A stretch of 63,624 bases of DNA from an uncultured Salinimicrobium sp. (GCA_946887075.1 CAMPKA010000019.1:1-63624); one strand, 5' to 3'. Positions 38,369 to 48,360 are shown, counted from the first letter of the stretch. Program-made: numbers and translations. Notes: generated from the sequence alone by a model not told the origin.

Positions 38369-39654
38369 TATTCGTATTTGAGGATAACTTCCGACAAGCG
38401 GCCGGTCAGGCTTTTGCGGCTATATTTTTCAAGGCCGACGGGATGGGACTGTAGGATACCTTCCTGGAACTCCTGGTATTTCTTAAGAAGAAAGGATTTT
38501 ATGGCCTCCTTCTCGTGATATGCAAAAAAGGTTCCCGTGTGGGTTTCCTCGAGGATGGTGCGAAAATCCGCTCCCTCCGGACCGATTCCGAGGATCGGCC
38601 GACCGCTGGCCATGTACTCGAACAGCTTTCCGGGAATGATTCCCCGGGTTTCCTCCCTGTTGATCTCGATAAGCAGAAGCAATGCAGCCTTCCTCTGTAA
38701 CCTTAGAGCCTCCTCGTGCGAGACATAATTCCGGATTTCCAGATTTGCCTCCAGTCCGGAGCTCCGGATCGAATTGATCACCGAATCCCCAATGGCTCCA
38801 GTCAATTCGAGCCTTAAATCCCGCCTAAATCCGCTCACCTCTTCACCCAGCTCCCCCAGGGCTGCCCATAGATTTTCCGGGTTTCTCCCTGAAAGGAGGG
38901 ATCCGATATGAGCCAGGGAAAAATGCTTTGGGGAGAAGGTGTTCCTGGCCAAAGGACCATCATAGCCATTGGTGATCACCTCCACCGGCCTCTGGGTTTT
39001 CTGGCGAAATTCCGCTGCCGTACTGAAACTGGTGGTCAGCAGGAGATCTGCCGTACTCAGAACTTTTTCTTCCAGACTTTCATGTTTTCTTCTCGACCCT
39101 GGCAGCAGTTTAAGCTTATCATGGTAGCTGATCCGGGTCCAGGGATCCCTGAAGTCCGCGATCCATCTTACCCCGGTGGCCTCCTTTAATTTCATCCCGA
39201 TCAGGTGCATCGAGTGAGGGGGACCGGTGGTAATGATCGTATCGATCGATTCCCTCTGAAGCAGCGCGGTGAGATAATTCGCTGAGGGTTTGATCCAGAA
39301 CTTGCGGGCGTCGGGAATAAACAGGTTCCCCCGGATAAACAGCAAAATTTTCTGAACAAGATTCTGGGTCTGCGCTTCAGGAATGATCCCGGAACTGATA
39401 CGGCTGGTGTGATGCTTCGAAAAGATCCTGGCCAGCCCGTAAGGCTCCAGTATTTTTTTCCGGATGACCCTGATGTGCTCGGGAACCTCTGCTACCAGGG
39501 AAGGATCCTGGAGCGGATAATGGGCATTGGAGGGCACATAGACTATAGGCTGGATCCCGAAAGAAGGAAGGTACTTGATGAAGTTCAGCCACCGCTGTAC
39601 TCCCGGTCCCCCTGCCGGAGGCCAATAATAGGAGATGACGAGCACTTTCTTCAT
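38368..39654 (-). CDS. Glycosyltransferase, GT-B type
   Basis: 428 residues. The N-terminal half starts KKVLVISYYWPPAGGPGVQR, as in many family 4-like enzymes. DFRDPWTR and a nucleotide-sugar-binding C-terminal half with LFEYMASGRPILGIG and a Glu in KLFEYM are visible. It probably adds a sugar to a lipid-linked surface glycan, but donor and acceptor cannot be read. Overlaps the flippase by one base and lies 27 nt after the YfhO-like gene. Confidence 0.88.
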   Translation of the reverse strand: MKKVLVISYYWPPAGGPGVQRWLNFIKYLPSFGIQPIVYVPSNAHYPLQDPSLVAEVPEHIRVIRKKILEPYGLARIFSKHHTSRISSGIIPEAQTQNLVQKILLFIRGNLFIPDARKFWIKPSANYLTALLQRESIDTIITTGPPHSMHLIGMKLKEATGVRWIADFRDPWTRISYHDKLKLLPGSRRKHESLEEKVLSTADLLLTTSFSTAAEFRQKTQRPVEVITNGYDGPLARNTFSPKHFSLAHIGSLLSGRNPENLWAALGELGEEVSGFRRDLRLELTGAIGDSVINSIRSSGLEANLEIRNYVSHEEALRLQRKAALLLLIEINREETRGIIPGKLFEYMASGRPILGIGPEGADFRTILEETHTGTFFAYHEKEAIKSFLLKKYQEFQEGILQSHPVGLEKYSRKSLTGRLSEVILKYE

Positions 39655-39681
39655 GAATCGCGGATTAATGCCTTGGAGGCG

Positions 39682-42102
39682 CTACTGCTTTTTCTTGACC
39701 AATCGGAATATTCCGCCTGCCATGAGCAGAAGAAGCAGGATGGAACTCACCAGGGCTATCCTGCTTCCGGTCTGGACTACCTGCGGTTCAAAACGGAAGG
39801 TCACCCTATGCTCCCCGGCAGGAAGCATCATGGCCCTCAATACGTAATCTGCCCGGAAGAAAGGAGCCGCCTCCCCATCAATATATGCCTTCCATCCATG
39901 GGGGTAATAAATTTCTGAAAAGACTGCCAGTCGATCCTGTGTTGCATGATACCGGTATTGCAGTTCATTAGGCTGGTAGGATACCAGTTCAATATCTGCG
40001 GAGGGATCTGGTGGAAAGTCCGTATCAGATAGCAGATCACGGAAGGCATCGTCGACCACCGCGGTGTTCCTTGTATTGATATCCCCCAGAGCAATAATGG
40101 CCTCATTGGCATTCTCGACCAGCCTGACCTCCCGCACAAACCAGGCATTTCCGTTGGCCTCGGGGTTCGGTTGGGCCACCAGTTCCCCATCCTCTGTCGG
40201 TATAATGAAATACCTGGTGTTCAGCATGTTCAGAACCTGCAGGTTGTTCTTTGAAAGATAGAAGTCGAACAGGTCCTGCATCCGTCCGGGTTTGGCAGCG
40301 TGGTATCCCCCTATTGAATTATGGAAGAAGGAAGTTCTGGCCGTGTTGAAGGGATTCGCGGAAAGGTCGAAAACCCTGTAATGGCCCTTATCCTTCATGA
40401 TCTCCAGATCTGCAGAATTGGGCTGAAAAGGATTGTTGACCACCGTGGAGCTCACGAAATCCTCACTATTGACATATCTCTTGTCGATAACCAGGAGATC
40501 GAAAAGGATGAGCAGCCCCAGGACAAGCAGAACGCTCCCTCTTCTGAGTTTCTTTTCAAGATATAGCCAAAGCACCCCGGCTGTCAGTATAATCAGCACC
40601 AGGGATCTGATGGTGTCCGAAGTGAAAATTTCCTTTCGGTCTTCCTTGAGCGCATTGACAAGTTCGATTCCTATCTGCCGGATCATCATCCCATCATTGG
40701 GTCCGGAGAACTGGAACAGGGCTGATTTGAACAACAGGAACAGCAGGGAAATTCCCCCTGTAATCATTAAAGCCCATTTCAGGGCATGCTGCTTCTCCTC
40801 CTGAGGCCGGTCTGCGAAGAGGAACCTGGACAGCCCAACGGTAGCCAGAAGCGGTATGCACAGCTCCAGGATGACCTGGATGGAAGAAACCGCCCGGAAC
40901 TTGTTGTAAAGCGGGACCACATCGATAAAAAAACGGGTCAGGACCTCAAAATTTTTCCCCCAGGAGAGCATTAGGGCCAACAGGGTTCCTCCGACGATCC
41001 ACCACTTGAGCCTTCCCCTTACCAGATAAAGAGCCAGGACAAAGAGAAAAATTACCGTAGCCCCGATGTAAGCCGGCGCTCCGACGAAGGGTTGTTCCCC
41101 CCAATAGGTCGGCGCTGAGTCCACGAACTGCTGCGCCTGTATCGGGGAGGCTCCCATTCGGATTAGGGCCTGGTAAGTGTGGGAATCTGTTCCAAGTGAT
41201 TCTCCGCTTGAACCTCCCATAAATCTGGGGATAAGCAGGTTGAAACTTTCAAGGATACCGTAGCTGTATTCCGTAATATAATCGTACTCCAGTCCTTCCT
41301 CGGGTGCAGGCGTACCATCCGGAGAAATCGTTAGGCCCGTGTCCCCACGGGTACTGAATTCCGCGTACTGCTGGGTTGCCATAAGATTGGTGGCATTGGT
41401 CCCAATGGCCAGGACGACAGCGAGGATCATGATTCCCAGGGCTGTGGAAAAACGCCGCAGCTCCTTTTTTCTGATCGCTTCGTATAGATATACGGCTCCC
41501 AGGATCAGGACCAGCAGGAGCAGGTAATAGGTCATCTGGAAATGGTTGGCGCTGATCTCCAGGGCCATTCCCAGAGATAGCAGGATAAAACCTGGGATAT
41601 ACCTGCTCCTGAAACAGAGCAGAATTCCACCCAGGACCCAGGGCATGTAAGCGATGGCATGAGCCTTGGCATTATGCCCTACCCCGAGAATTATGATCAG
41701 GTAAGTCGAAAATCCGAAAGCGATTGCTCCCAGGGCAGCAAGTCGGTAATCCACCCTGAGAACCAGAAGCAGGATATAGAATCCGACCAGGTAGAGAAAC
41801 AGATAATCGGCGGGACGTGGAAGAAATCTTAGCAGCCGGTCCAGCTCCTTGACGTAATTATGCGGGTAATTCGCCCCAAGCTGGTAGGTCGGCATCCCTC
41901 CAAAGGCAGCGTCTGTCCAGTAGGGCTCCTCTCCGGTCTCTTCCCGGAACTCATTCTGTTCCCGAGCCATTCCGATGTATTGTGCTATATCGCTCTGAAA
42001 GATTTCCTTCCCCTGGAGAACGGGGTAGAAATAGGCCAGTGACAGGAGAATAAAACCGAGAATTACAAAAAGGTGGGGGTAGATTTTTCTAAGGAAGCTC
42101 AT
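39682..42102 (-). CDS. YfhO family membrane protein
   Basis: 806 residues. About 12 membrane helices in the first 560 residues, with a large periplasmic C-terminal domain, and a final helix at about 775-800. This is the layout of YfhO (GT-C-like) proteins that in Gram-positive bacteria glycosylate surface polymers such as lipoteichoic acid. In Bacteroidota the substrate is undefined. Followed by the glycosyltransferase and flippase, suggesting a shared surface-glycan pathway. DUF4834 lies upstream. Confidence 0.82.
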   Translation of the reverse strand: MSFLRKIYPHLFVILGFILLSLAYFYPVLQGKEIFQSDIAQYIGMAREQNEFREETGEEPYWTDAAFGGMPTYQLGANYPHNYVKELDRLLRFLPRPADYLFLYLVGFYILLLVLRVDYRLAALGAIAFGFSTYLIIILGVGHNAKAHAIAYMPWVLGGILLCFRSRYIPGFILLSLGMALEISANHFQMTYYLLLLVLILGAVYLYEAIRKKELRRFSTALGIMILAVVLAIGTNATNLMATQQYAEFSTRGDTGLTISPDGTPAPEEGLEYDYITEYSYGILESFNLLIPRFMGGSSGESLGTDSHTYQALIRMGASPIQAQQFVDSAPTYWGEQPFVGAPAYIGATVIFLFVLALYLVRGRLKWWIVGGTLLALMLSWGKNFEVLTRFFIDVVPLYNKFRAVSSIQVILELCIPLLATVGLSRFLFADRPQEEKQHALKWALMITGGISLLFLLFKSALFQFSGPNDGMMIRQIGIELVNALKEDRKEIFTSDTIRSLVLIILTAGVLWLYLEKKLRRGSVLLVLGLLILFDLLVIDKRYVNSEDFVSSTVVNNPFQPNSADLEIMKDKGHYRVFDLSANPFNTARTSFFHNSIGGYHAAKPGRMQDLFDFYLSKNNLQVLNMLNTRYFIIPTEDGELVAQPNPEANGNAWFVREVRLVENANEAIIALGDINTRNTAVVDDAFRDLLSDTDFPPDPSADIELVSYQPNELQYRYHATQDRLAVFSEIYYPHGWKAYIDGEAAPFFRADYVLRAMMLPAGEHRVTFRFEPQVVQTGSRIALVSSILLLLLMAGGIFRLVKKKQ

Positions 42103-42127
42103 GAAGGCTGGCGTTTAGAACCGGAAA

Positions 42128-42403
42128 TTAATCAATTTCTTCATAATCGATGTATTCTCCGACGTCCTTCCCGGATTTGCGCCTGGTCTTCGGCTTCTTT
42201 TCCAAGGTTACCTCCCCTTCCCTCTTCCTGTTGGCCGAGGCATTAAAACCGGTGAATTTTCTCTCGAACTTCCTTCCGATACGCTTCAGAATATACCGGA
42301 GCAACATCGGCCCGAACCACCGCAAAAGCACTTTAAAGCCGAAGTAAATCAAAAGCACTACGAGGACAACTTCAAGTACTTCTATAAAAGGGGAATCCTG
42401 CAT
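42128..42403 (-). CDS. DUF4834 small membrane protein
   Basis: 91 residues from the ATG at 42403; longer readings add a hydrophobic stretch not seen in the family. One membrane helix (about 7-27, EVLEVVLVVLLIYFGFKVLL), then a basic cytoplasmic tail with RKREGE and RKSGKD. Function unknown; it is 25 nt upstream of the YfhO-like gene and may be co-transcribed. Confidence 0.75.
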   Translation of the reverse strand: MQDSPFIEVLEVVLVVLLIYFGFKVLLRWFGPMLLRYILKRIGRKFERKFTGFNASANRKREGEVTLEKKPKTRRKSGKDVGEYIDYEEID

Positions 42404-42477
42404 TACTGGAGTTTTGGTAAAATTACTATTCCAGGCAAAGAAAACCATAAAGCTGGGAAAAAAAATGAGAAAATAGC

Positions 42478-42498
42478 TATATTTGATTTGAACCAACC
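42478..42498 (+). promoter_or_regulatory. Promoter box and AACCAACC leader of the outer-membrane protein gene
   Basis: TATATTTG (42478-42485) matches TAnnTTTG. It is followed by AACCAACC (42491-42498), 9 nt before the ATG at 42508. The same octamer sits just before the starts at 54750 and 54267. Confidence 0.5.
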
Positions 42499-42507
42499 GC
42501 CCCGTCT

Positions 42508-43404
42508 ATGACGCGTTTCAGCAAAGTTTTTATCCTGATCTTTTTAGGTACTTTCACCTCCTATTCCCAGTATACCGAGACCATCAATTCGAATCGGCCT
42601 GGCAATTCTCAGGGTGCATTTTCAGTGGGAAGAGGTGTTCTTCAATTCGAGGCAGGAGCCAAACTGGGAGAGGATAAGCACAGCCTGCTCAAAACAGAGG
42701 CTGAATTGTGGGGCATAGATTACATGCTGCGCTACGGGTTCTATTTTGAGCAGCTGGAGATCAATATTCAGGGAACTTTCCTGGACCGAACGACAAGCTA
42801 TCTCATCGGGGCCAACACAGAATCTTTCCACTTGCGCAACTTTGAGTCCAATGCCATAGGGATCAAATACCTCTTCTACGATCCACATAAAGAAGGGGTC
42901 GGTAGGGAGGTCAGCCTCTATAGCTGGAAAGCAAACCAAAAATTTGACTGGTCAGTCCTGATCCCGGCTGTTTCCCTGTATGCGGGTGCGAACTTTTCGT
43001 TTGGAGACAATCCCTACCTTCTGGAGGAACAGGCGCCGTTTTCCCCTCGCGTGGCCCTGATCACTCAGAACAACTGGGGCCCGTGGGTCCTGGTGATGAA
43101 TTTCATTGGGGACCGGCTGGTGGATTCCTCCCCCACCTATTCCGGAATCGTTACCCTTACACATTCTGTTACGCCTCGCTTCGCACTGTTTGGGGAAATC
43201 CAGGTCCTGATGAGCCGCATTTACAGCGATGAACTGCTTCGGGGCGGGATGGCATATCTTTTTCATAAGAATTTTCAGGCGGATATCTCCGGGCTGATCA
43301 ATTTCAAGGACACTCCCTCGAGATGGCAGGTAGCGGCTGGACTCTCTTACCGGTTCGACTGGCATACGCAGGACGAATTTCTTGAAGATGAAACTCCCCT
43401 TTAA
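42508..43404 (+). CDS. Outer-membrane protein of the MetA/phenol-degradation type
   Basis: 298 residues with a signal peptide (about 1-20, ending TSYSQ), then many amphipathic beta-strands (for example GVLQFEAGAKLGED, FGEIQVLMSRIY), and a C-terminal aromatic strand (AAGLSYRFDWH) suggesting an outer-membrane beta-barrel. It resembles the transporter family associated with meta-pathway operons, which is a weak functional label. It precedes pncB by 9 nt, so its product is produced together with the NAD salvage enzymes; possibly it lets their substrate in, but this is inference. Confidence 0.75.
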   Translation: MTRFSKVFILIFLGTFTSYSQYTETINSNRPGNSQGAFSVGRGVLQFEAGAKLGEDKHSLLKTEAELWGIDYMLRYGFYFEQLEINIQGTFLDRTTSYLIGANTESFHLRNFESNAIGIKYLFYDPHKEGVGREVSLYSWKANQKFDWSVLIPAVSLYAGANFSFGDNPYLLEEQAPFSPRVALITQNNWGPWVLVMNFIGDRLVDSSPTYSGIVTLTHSVTPRFALFGEIQVLMSRIYSDELLRGGMAYLFHKNFQADISGLINFKDTPSRWQVAAGLSYRFDWHTQDEFLEDETPL

Positions 43405-43413
43405 AAGCTGATC

Positions 43414-44826
43414 ATGATTGATTTTAGCGGCACCTACACGGATCATTACCAGCTCACAATGAGCCAGGTGTACTTCCAGAAAGGCCAGACCGACAAAACG
43501 GCCGTATTCGATTATTTCTTTCGCAAACTGCCTTTCGAGGGGGGCTTCGCGATTTTCGCCGGGTTGTCCAACCTGATCAGGATCCTGGAGGAACTCAGGT
43601 TCAGGGAGGAGGATATCGCCTTTCTCAGAGGGCAAAAACTGGATCCGTCCTTCCTGGAATACCTGAAGGATTTCAAATTCAGCGGTGAAATCTTCAGCGT
43701 CAGGGAAGGCGAGGTTGTCTTTCCCGGGGCTCCTGTGGTCAGGATAGAAGCCCCCATCATCGAGGCGCAACTGATCGAAACGCTACTTCTGAACCTGTTG
43801 AACTTCCAAACCCTTATCGCCACCAAAGCAGCTCGTATGAACCTGCAGGCCGGTGGGAAACAGCTTATCGACTTCGGGTTGAGACGTGCTCAGGGTGCCG
43901 GAGGATACCATGCCAGCCGCGCGGCTATCATCGGGGGATTTGCTGCCACCAGCAATACCCGCGCCGGAATGGATTTCGGATTTCCGGTTTCGGGAACCAT
44001 GGCCCATTCCTATATCCAGAGCTTCGATGACGAACTCAGCGCTTTCCGGGCCTTTGCGGAAACGCATCCTGATAATACCATTCTGCTTGTCGATACCTAT
44101 GATACCCTTAAAAGCGGAATCCCCAATACAATTACCGTGGCAAAGGAAATGGAGAAAAAAGGCCATCGGCTGAAGGGAATCCGGCTCGACAGCGGAGACC
44201 TGGCTTACCTCTCCCGCAGATCCAGGGAGATGCTCGACGCTGAGGGTCTGGATTATGTCAAGATCTCCGTTTCAAATCAGCTGGACGAGTATTTGATCAA
44301 GAGTCTCCTGGATCAGGATGCGCCCATTGATATTTTTGGAGTGGGAACCAGCCTGGTCACGGGCAAACCCGATGCAGCCCTTGACGGGGTGTATAAAATG
44401 GCTTATTTTGACAGGAAACCCAGGATTAAGTTGTCTGAAACCATAGCCAAAGTCACCCTGCCTCACAAAAAACAGGTCTTCCGTCTTCTGGACTCCCAGG
44501 GGAGATTTGCAGGAGGGGATGTGGTGAGTATGGTCGGCGAGAAAGATCCGGGAATGATGTACCACCCTTATGATCCGCTGAAATTTATCTCCGTTTCCGA
44601 AGCGAAAAAAGAACCTTTGCTCAGGCAGGTCTTCACAAAAGGAAAAAGATCAGAAGAGGAGCAGACGCTCTCCGATATCGCTGCGTTCAGCAAAAGTCGG
44701 CTTGAACTACTGCCCCAGGAGTACAAACGCTTCTTCAATCCGCATATCTATAAGGTGGGGATCAGTGAGGATCTCAAAAGGGAAAGGGACCGGCTGATCG
44801 AAGAGCACAAAATAAAGAAACTATGA
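43414..44826 (+). CDS. pncB: Nicotinate phosphoribosyltransferase
   Basis: 470 residues. It joins nicotinate and PRPP to nicotinate mononucleotide in the Preiss-Handler pathway. The TDHYQLTMSQVYF start and the segments DFGLRRAQGAGGYHASRAA and GIRLDSGDLAYLSR are diagnostic. It overlaps pncA by 4 nt (ATGA), so the two are coupled. Confidence 0.96.
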   Translation: MIDFSGTYTDHYQLTMSQVYFQKGQTDKTAVFDYFFRKLPFEGGFAIFAGLSNLIRILEELRFREEDIAFLRGQKLDPSFLEYLKDFKFSGEIFSVREGEVVFPGAPVVRIEAPIIEAQLIETLLLNLLNFQTLIATKAARMNLQAGGKQLIDFGLRRAQGAGGYHASRAAIIGGFAATSNTRAGMDFGFPVSGTMAHSYIQSFDDELSAFRAFAETHPDNTILLVDTYDTLKSGIPNTITVAKEMEKKGHRLKGIRLDSGDLAYLSRRSREMLDAEGLDYVKISVSNQLDEYLIKSLLDQDAPIDIFGVGTSLVTGKPDAALDGVYKMAYFDRKPRIKLSETIAKVTLPHKKQVFRLLDSQGRFAGGDVVSMVGEKDPGMMYHPYDPLKFISVSEAKKEPLLRQVFTKGKRSEEEQTLSDIAAFSKSRLELLPQEYKRFFNPHIYKVGISEDLKRERDRLIEEHKIKKL

Positions 44827-45428
44827 AAACACTTATTCTGGTGGATCCCCAGATCGACTTTATGCCCGGTGGGGCGCTCGCAGTACCCGATGGGGACCGG
44901 ATCATACCGGTGATCAACAGGATTATCTCAGGATTTGAGTTGGTCGTGGCGACCCAGGACTGGCACCCGGCCGTTCACAAGAGTTTTGCCGTTAATCATC
45001 CCGGAAAAAAAGAATTTGAAATCATCAACCTTGATGGGCTGGAACAGAAGCTCTGGCCGCCTCACTGCATCCAGGGGACCCGTGGTGCTGAATTTCATCC
45101 TGACCTCCAGCTCAATTCCGTGGAGGCGATTTTCAGAAAAGGGATGGAGGAGCATATCGACAGCTACAGCGGATTCTACGACAATGGACATCGGAAAAGC
45201 ACTGGCCTTTCAGGGTATCTCAGGGAAAAGGGTGCCCGGGAGCTGTACTTTTCAGGTCTGGCAGCCGACATCTGCGTCTATTTTACCTTGCTTGATGCAC
45301 TCAGGGAAGGTTTTTCTGCTAACCTGATAGAGGATGCTGCTGTGCCTCTTGATCCGCAGGAATTTCCAAACATAAAGAGGGAAATCCTAAGCCGTGGAGG
45401 AAGGCTTATCCAATCCGCAGAGCTGTAG
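44823..45428 (+). CDS. pncA: Nicotinamidase
   Basis: 201 residues of the isochorismatase fold. It converts nicotinamide to nicotinate, the substrate of the gene before it. The catalytic Asp is in LVDPQIDFMPGGAL, metal-binding residues are in ATQDWHPAVHKSF, the Lys in FRKGMEEH, and the nucleophile Cys in GLAADICVYF. Full length. Confidence 0.96.
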   Translation: MKTLILVDPQIDFMPGGALAVPDGDRIIPVINRIISGFELVVATQDWHPAVHKSFAVNHPGKKEFEIINLDGLEQKLWPPHCIQGTRGAEFHPDLQLNSVEAIFRKGMEEHIDSYSGFYDNGHRKSTGLSGYLREKGARELYFSGLAADICVYFTLLDALREGFSANLIEDAAVPLDPQEFPNIKREILSRGGRLIQSAEL

Positions 45429-45430
45429 AT

Positions 45431-45862
45431 CTATGTTCCCCTTTTTCTGGTGAACCACCATACGGCGGCTTGCAGGAGTCCAGTCAAAGCGGCACCCACA
45501 AAGAGGTTAGGAAGAGACGCAAAAAGAGCGGTAACAAAAGGGTCATTTGCCCGGGCGACCTGCTCATAGACCGACTGCATCCGCGATATCAGATATCCCA
45601 TCCCTATGAATCCCAGCGCCAACTGGAGATAGGTAAGGTAGAACAACAGGTCTCTCCTCCGGGTCCACTTGTCATAGACTGCCAGGCCGGCGAACAAGAG
45701 CCATATTATCCAGATGCTTATCAGGTATTGCAAGATCCGGGATTGCACCAGAAATACCGCTTCCTGGCCTTCAATAGCCTCTGCGGCCAATATGAACCGG
45801 ATTACCGGATACGGAATCCCAAGCAACATGAAGAGCCAAAGGATTTTCTGTCTTTTCATCAT
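45431..45862 (-). CDS. Four-helix membrane protein, unknown
   Basis: 143 residues from the ATG at 45862 (a second ATG follows immediately). About four membrane helices: 5-25, 40-62, 70-95 and 110-135. Ends in a basic WWFTRKRGT. No recognised domain. It lies between convergent pncA and the terminator of rny, on the minus strand. Function unknown. Confidence 0.6.
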   Translation of the reverse strand: MMKRQKILWLFMLLGIPYPVIRFILAAEAIEGQEAVFLVQSRILQYLISIWIIWLLFAGLAVYDKWTRRRDLLFYLTYLQLALGFIGMGYLISRMQSVYEQVARANDPFVTALFASLPNLFVGAALTGLLQAAVWWFTRKRGT

Positions 45863-45929
45863 GAGCCGATTTCCTATATAAGGTAGTGAAAATCCGGATA
45901 AAGCATCGGGAATTTCGATTCGGAGCGGC

Positions 45930-45961
45930 AAAAAAAAACCGCTGATTTTAGATCAGCGGAA
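45930..45961 (-). terminator. Terminator after rny
   Basis: CCGCTGAT (45939-45946) and ATCAGCGG (45952-45959) form an 8-bp stem, and a run of nine A on the plus strand gives the U-tail on the minus strand. It closes the rny transcript. Confidence 0.85.
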
Positions 45962-45984
45962 TTTAGTCGTCTTTTTTTTATAGC

Positions 45985-47553
45985 CTATTTGGCGATATTG
46001 ACCGCCCGGGTTTCCCGGATTACAGTCACCTTCACCTGGCCGGGATAGGTCATATCCGTCTGGATCTTCTGAGAGATCTCAAAGGAAAGATTCGAGGCTT
46101 TTTCATCACTGACCTTCTCACTTTCTACAATCACCCTCAATTCACGGCCCGCCTGTATCGCATAGGCTTTTTTAACTCCTCCGAATCCAAAGGCAATATC
46201 CTCAAGGTCTTTCAGTCTCTGAATATAAGAATCCAAGACCTGTCTCCTGGCTCCTGGCCTGGCTCCGCTTATGGCATCACAAACCTGGACTATCGGCGAG
46301 AGCAGCGAATTCATTTCGATCTCGTCATGGTGTGCCCCTATGGCATTACAGACATCGGGCTTTTCTCCGTATTTCTCGGCCCACTGCATTCCCAGGATGG
46401 CGTGAGGGACCTCTGTTTCAGAATCCGGGACCTTTCCGATGTCATGAAGCAAACCTGCCCTTTTGGCGAGTTTCGGGTTCAATCCGAGTTCCGCAGCCAT
46501 TACTCCACAAAGTTTGGCAACCTCACGGGAATGCTGCAGCAGGTTCTGTCCGTATGAAGAGCGGTATTTCATCCTTCCGACGATCCGGATGAGTTCCGGA
46601 TGAAGTCCATGAATCCCCAGGTCTATAACGGTCCGCTTCCCTACTTCCACGATCTCCTCCTCGATCTGTTTCGTGGTTTTTTTGACCACTTCTTCAATTC
46701 GCGCCGGATGAATCCTTCCATCGGTCACGAGTTTATGAAGGGAGAGGCGGGCGACCTCTCTTCTGACGGAGTCAAAACAGGAAAGAATGATGGCCTCAGG
46801 GGTATCGTCAACGATGATCTCGACTCCAGTAGCAGCCTCAATGGCACGAATATTACGGCCCTCGCGGCCGATGATCCGTCCTTTGACATCATCGCTCTCC
46901 AGGTTGAATACGGATACGCAGTTGTCGATAGCCTCTTCTGTTCCTATTCTCTGGATGGTGTTGATAATGATCTTCTTAGCCTCCTGCTGAGCTGTGAGTT
47001 TAGCCTCTTCTATGGTATCCTGAACAAGAGCCATAGCATCGGTCCTGGCAGATTCTTTCAGAGATTCCACCAACTGCGATTTAGCCTCTTCTGCTGAAAG
47101 GCCGGATATGACTTCCAGCTGCTGTACCTTGCTGTTGTGGAGCTTTTCTACCTCCTCCTGCTTCCTTTCGAGCATCTCGTTCCGACGGGTGTAGTCCGCA
47201 ATCTTTTCCTCGAGATCTTTGTTCAGGTTCTTATTCTTTGCGAGTTCACTTGATACCTGGGATTCCTTATCCCGGATCCGCTTTTCAGCATCATTGATCT
47301 TTTTGTCCCTGGAGAGGATGACTTTCTCATGCTCGGCCTTAAGCTCGATGAATTTTTCCTTTGCCTGCAGGATCTTGTCTTTCTTGATCCCTTCAGCTTC
47401 CTGTTTGGCCTCCTTTAGAATTGACGCTGCAGATTTCTTGGCCCGTTGTATGATCTTCGACGCATTCTTCCGTTCGAGGTATTTGGCGATACCCAGACCT
47501 ACGAGAGCACCAACGACCAGAGCAATAATAACCGCTACTATAAGTGTTTCCAT
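45985..47553 (-). CDS. rny: Ribonuclease Y
   Basis: 522 residues: N-terminal membrane anchor (about 4-22), long coiled coil (about 30-195), KH domain (about 210-275, [19 protein letters not shown]), and an HD domain (about 335-430, [10 protein letters not shown] and GLLHDIGKV). It is an endoribonuclease that starts mRNA decay at the membrane. The 6S-like RNA sits directly upstream on the same strand, then zapA. Confidence 0.96.
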   Translation of the reverse strand: METLIVAVIIALVVGALVGLGIAKYLERKNASKIIQRAKKSAASILKEAKQEAEGIKKDKILQAKEKFIELKAEHEKVILSRDKKINDAEKRIRDKESQVSSELAKNKNLNKDLEEKIADYTRRNEMLERKQEEVEKLHNSKVQQLEVISGLSAEEAKSQLVESLKESARTDAMALVQDTIEEAKLTAQQEAKKIIINTIQRIGTEEAIDNCVSVFNLESDDVKGRIIGREGRNIRAIEAATGVEIIVDDTPEAIILSCFDSVRREVARLSLHKLVTDGRIHPARIEEVVKKTTKQIEEEIVEVGKRTVIDLGIHGLHPELIRIVGRMKYRSSYGQNLLQHSREVAKLCGVMAAELGLNPKLAKRAGLLHDIGKVPDSETEVPHAILGMQWAEKYGEKPDVCNAIGAHHDEIEMNSLLSPIVQVCDAISGARPGARRQVLDSYIQRLKDLEDIAFGFGGVKKAYAIQAGRELRVIVESEKVSDEKASNLSFEISQKIQTDMTYPGQVKVTVIRETRAVNIAK

Positions 47554-47570
47554 TGATTGTATTTATATAT

Positions 47571-47736
47571 AAAAAAAGCCTGTATTAGTTGTGGCTTTGT
47601 ATAAACTCTTTAAATCAAGTTTAGGGCTAACAAGCTGATCAAGTATCCGCTCAAAGACGGCTCGCTTTTACAACTTAAACTCACCCTTTTTAAAGAATTG
47701 GTGTTGAGTTTATCAAAAAAAATTAACTAATACAGG
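47571..47736 (-). ncRNA. ssrS: 6S-like RNA (6S-Flavo type)
   Basis: The 218-nt gap between zapA and rny holds a rod-shaped RNA. Outer stem: 12 bp, 47736-47725 with 47590-47579. Second stem: 47713-47706 with 47608-47601. Between the second and third stems lies an asymmetric bubble with about 22 nt on the 5' side and 7 nt on the 3' side, then a third stem formed by TGAGTTTAAG and CCTAAACTTG segments. The outer stem is followed by TTTTTTT, acting as the terminator. A rod with a large central bubble is the hallmark of 6S RNA, which binds RNA polymerase, and the zapA neighbour matches the enterobacterial ssrS location. The Flavobacteria have a described 6S-Flavo class; I assign this RNA to it by structure and place, not by a covariance search. 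Confidence 0.72.
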
Positions 47737-47771
47737 CAGTAACCTTTATTTCAAAATTCAAAGAACATGTG

Positions 47772-48062
47772 CTACACCAGCTGTTTGTCCAGAAGGTCAT
47801 TCAACGCTTTCAGCTTTTCCTCCGCCATTTTTATGCCGCTGTCGCTTTGGATGGTTTTCTGCTCGGTCTGGGCTGCAAACTGAAGCGCACACATGGCAAG
47901 AACATCCTGCTTATCCCTCACGGCATAATTCTGCTCAAACTGTTTGATCATCGCTTCGATTTTCTTCGCAGCCCTTCTCAGGCCTTCCTCCTGCTCAGCA
48001 TGAACAGTCATCGGATAAACCCGATCTGCAATAGAAACTTTGATCTTTAGCTGGTTTGACAT
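47772..48062 (-). CDS. zapA: Cell division protein ZapA
   Basis: 96 residues. N-terminal beta part with LKIKVSIADRVYPMTV, then a long coiled coil (about 28-95) for tetramer formation. It bundles FtsZ filaments at the division site. It follows a small coiled-coil gene by 7 nt and precedes the 6S-like RNA. Confidence 0.9.
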   Translation of the reverse strand: MSNQLKIKVSIADRVYPMTVHAEQEEGLRRAAKKIEAMIKQFEQNYAVRDKQDVLAMCALQFAAQTEQKTIQSDSGIKMAEEKLKALNDLLDKQLV

Positions 48063-48069
48063 CTACTCC

Positions 48070-48360
48070 TTATTCAGAAAGTTGAACAATACACTGGTCA
48101 ATCTCTCTAATCAAGCTGTTAATCTTAAGCTTGGTTTCTCTTTTATATTCATTACTGCCGAGCAGCGCGTTGGCGGCTTTGAGGGTCTGGATGTTCTTAT
48201 CTGAAACTTCCAGGCTGTTCTGCAATTCTTGCTTCTCAGCTTTCAGAACTGTTAATTGCTCTTGGAGGATCTGCTGTTTTTCTTCTAGCTTTTTAAAGTT
48301 GTGAAGTAATTTTGCGATCCTAATTTCAAGATTATCAACTATTTCTGTTAAATCACTCAT
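48070..48360 (-). CDS. Coiled-coil partner of ZapA
   Basis: 96 residues, almost wholly coiled coil from 3 to 70 (heptads with LEIRIAKLLHNFKKLEEKQQ). No catalytic residues. ZapB in enterobacteria is a similar short coiled-coil protein acting with ZapA, and the gene directly precedes zapA, so a division role is plausible; sequence alone does not prove homology. Confidence 0.7.
   Translation of the reverse strand: MSDLTEIVDNLEIRIAKLLHNFKKLEEKQQILQEQLTVLKAEKQELQNSLEVSDKNIQTLKAANALLGSNEYKRETKLKINSLIREIDQCIVQLSE

Noticed and set aside
43512..44565. Antisense ORFs over pncB
   Set aside because: They have no recognised domain and lie opposite a clear enzyme gene.
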